Positions 56,472 through 57,154 of a stretch of 57,154 bases of DNA are shown piece by piece (position 1 is the first letter of the stretch; every line of letters starts with the position of its first letter). Origin of the DNA: Haemophilus massiliensis. GTDB lineage: Bacteria > Pseudomonadota > Gammaproteobacteria > Enterobacterales > Pasteurellaceae. The stretch covers positions 110,518 to 167,671 of the forward strand of contig LM994635.1 in the NCBI GenBank assembly GCA_000752995.2, read 5' to 3'. The notes beneath the pieces are model-generated. The model ran no database searches. It was given only the letters and a program-made list of their open reading frames with translations, and was not told the origin of the DNA. The translations under genes and the position numbers were made by a program.

Positions 56472-57084
56472 ATGAGGCATCTTTGCTGCGGTCTTGCATC
56501 TCAAAATCCGGCGGCAATTGCGGATCGGCATCTTCTTCATTGAGTTGTTTAACTTCCGGCGTTGCCATCAATTGTTCCGTTTTATCGTCGTGGGCGGGTT
56601 TGTCTTTGCCAAGTAATTGGTTTTGCAGTTGTGCGTAACTGCTTTGCGGTGACAGCCAAACGGCAAGTAGCGCCTGATTAAACTGCATATCGAATTCGTG
56701 AGCCAACACCGTATCGTTTAAAATAAAATAGCCGCGATCCGCCAGTGCGATATAGCTTAATACGTCATTGGGCGAAAAATCGGGGAAGATTTCCTGCATT
56801 TTTTTCAGCCAAGCCGCCGAACTGTCTTTGTTAAAATGCTGCGCGTTCATTTCCTTAACCAGACCGATGGCGAAACTTTTTCCTTCCACCGGCTTGGCGT
56901 ATTTAAACGAAATCATTAACGGTCGCTGATTTTCCTGATAAGCGCCGGTCTCGCTATAAAGACTGACGGTATAAACATGAAAAGGTCCCCAGTTATAATC
57001 GACGTTACCGACACTTATCCAATGAGCGGAAAGTGCGGTGGAAAACAACCAAGCAAGCAGTAACAAAAAAACCTTAAGTTTCAT
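56470..57084 (-). CDS. Chalcone-isomerase-like exported protein
   Basis: A 204-residue protein with a signal peptide (KLKVFLLLLAWLFSTALSA, cut before HWISV). The middle resembles the bacterial chalcone-isomerase-like family: VYTVSLYSETGAY, RPLMISFKYAKPVEGKSFAIGL, DRGYFILNDTVL and FNQALLAVWLSPQS. These proteins lack proven enzyme activity and may bind fatty acids. The C-terminal 45 residues are charged and probably disordered. AAGGA precedes the ATG. It overlaps the end of a possible upstream gene by 11 nt. An uptake signal lies within the signal-peptide codons (FSTALS). Confidence 0.6.
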   Translation of the reverse strand: MKLKVFLLLLAWLFSTALSAHWISVGNVDYNWGPFHVYTVSLYSETGAYQENQRPLMISFKYAKPVEGKSFAIGLVKEMNAQHFNKDSSAAWLKKMQEIFPDFSPNDVLSYIALADRGYFILNDTVLAHEFDMQFNQALLAVWLSPQSSYAQLQNQLLGKDKPAHDDKTEQLMATPEVKQLNEEDADPQLPPDFEMQDRSKDAS

Positions 57085-57154
57085 CAGAATTTCCTTGTCG
57101 GGTTAATCCCTTTTCCGGCAGCGCGTCAGGCGTTTCGGAACGGAATGTTATCCT
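57074..57154 (-). CDS. Partial gene entering at the window edge
   Basis: One minus-strand frame stays open from the window end to a TAA at 57076-57074, giving 26 C-terminal residues (RITFRSETPDALPEKG...). It overlaps the next start by 11 nt, as in a coupled operon, and the other two frames are stopped. The product is not recognised from so short a piece. Confidence 0.35.
   Translation of the reverse strand, partial: RITFRSETPDALPEKGLTRQGNSDET

Noticed and set aside
1..57154. tRNA, rRNA, CRISPR arrays, insertion sequences or prophage genes
   Set aside because: No cloverleaf-like gaps, spaced repeats, transposase or phage structural motifs were seen in any gap or reading frame.

Overview
The window reads as chromosome of a Pasteurellaceae bacterium. 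The 9-bp uptake signal AAGTGCGGT of the Haemophilus influenzae type occurs more than 40 times by eye, in both orientations, inside genes and between them. Several gene blocks follow orders I recall from H. influenzae and E. coli: comEC-msbA-lpxK-ycaR-kdsB-uvrC, fur-fldA-ybfE-ybfF/seqA-menE-mscK-aroC-mepA, apt-dnaX, parE/parC and grxA/nfsA-rimK. I cannot fix the genus. No tRNA, rRNA, insertion sequence, prophage or CRISPR array was seen, and coding density is high.

Layout. 1-1275: end of a succinate-semialdehyde-type dehydrogenase and its terminator. 1292-9417: a plus-strand run of comEC (with a competence-type CRP site upstream), lipid A/LPS genes and uvrC. 9490-15180: a minus-strand accessory locus of a large TonB-dependent receptor, a secreted hemophilin-like protein and a Slam outer-membrane translocator. 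15534-21208: lactate permease, L-lactate dehydrogenase and quinol-type nitric oxide reductase. 21468-22875: a divergent AraC regulator and AhpD-like protein. 23220-45895: mostly housekeeping genes (gyrA, ubiG, fur, fldA, seqA, menE, mscK, aroC, mepA, lpxM, apt, dnaX) with an interposed cystine transporter, an antiporter, a phosphatase-fold protein, a RidA-like protein and a YwiC-like protein. 45908-57154: Sel1 protein, parC, a copper nitrite reductase lying between parE and parC, argA with ArgR boxes, grxA/nfsA/rimK, ycfP and a chalcone-isomerase-like protein.

How the parts fit. The accessory content suggests life on a mucosal surface. The receptor/hemophilin/Slam locus would capture host haem: Slam exports the hemophore and the receptor imports its cargo. 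Its receptor gene starts with a 10-bp tandem repeat that should switch it on and off. L-lactate dehydrogenase feeds the quinol pool, and qNor can use that quinol to reduce NO. The copper nitrite reductase makes NO from nitrite, so nitrite to nitrous oxide is encoded within the window. Fur, present here, probably controls the haem locus through a Fur-like box.

The strongest leads are the phase-variable hemophilin/Slam receptor locus, nirK embedded in the topoisomerase IV operon, and an A10 slippage site in dnaX that would yield the short gamma clamp-loader subunit. All family calls come from recognising motifs and gene order by eye; no search was run.
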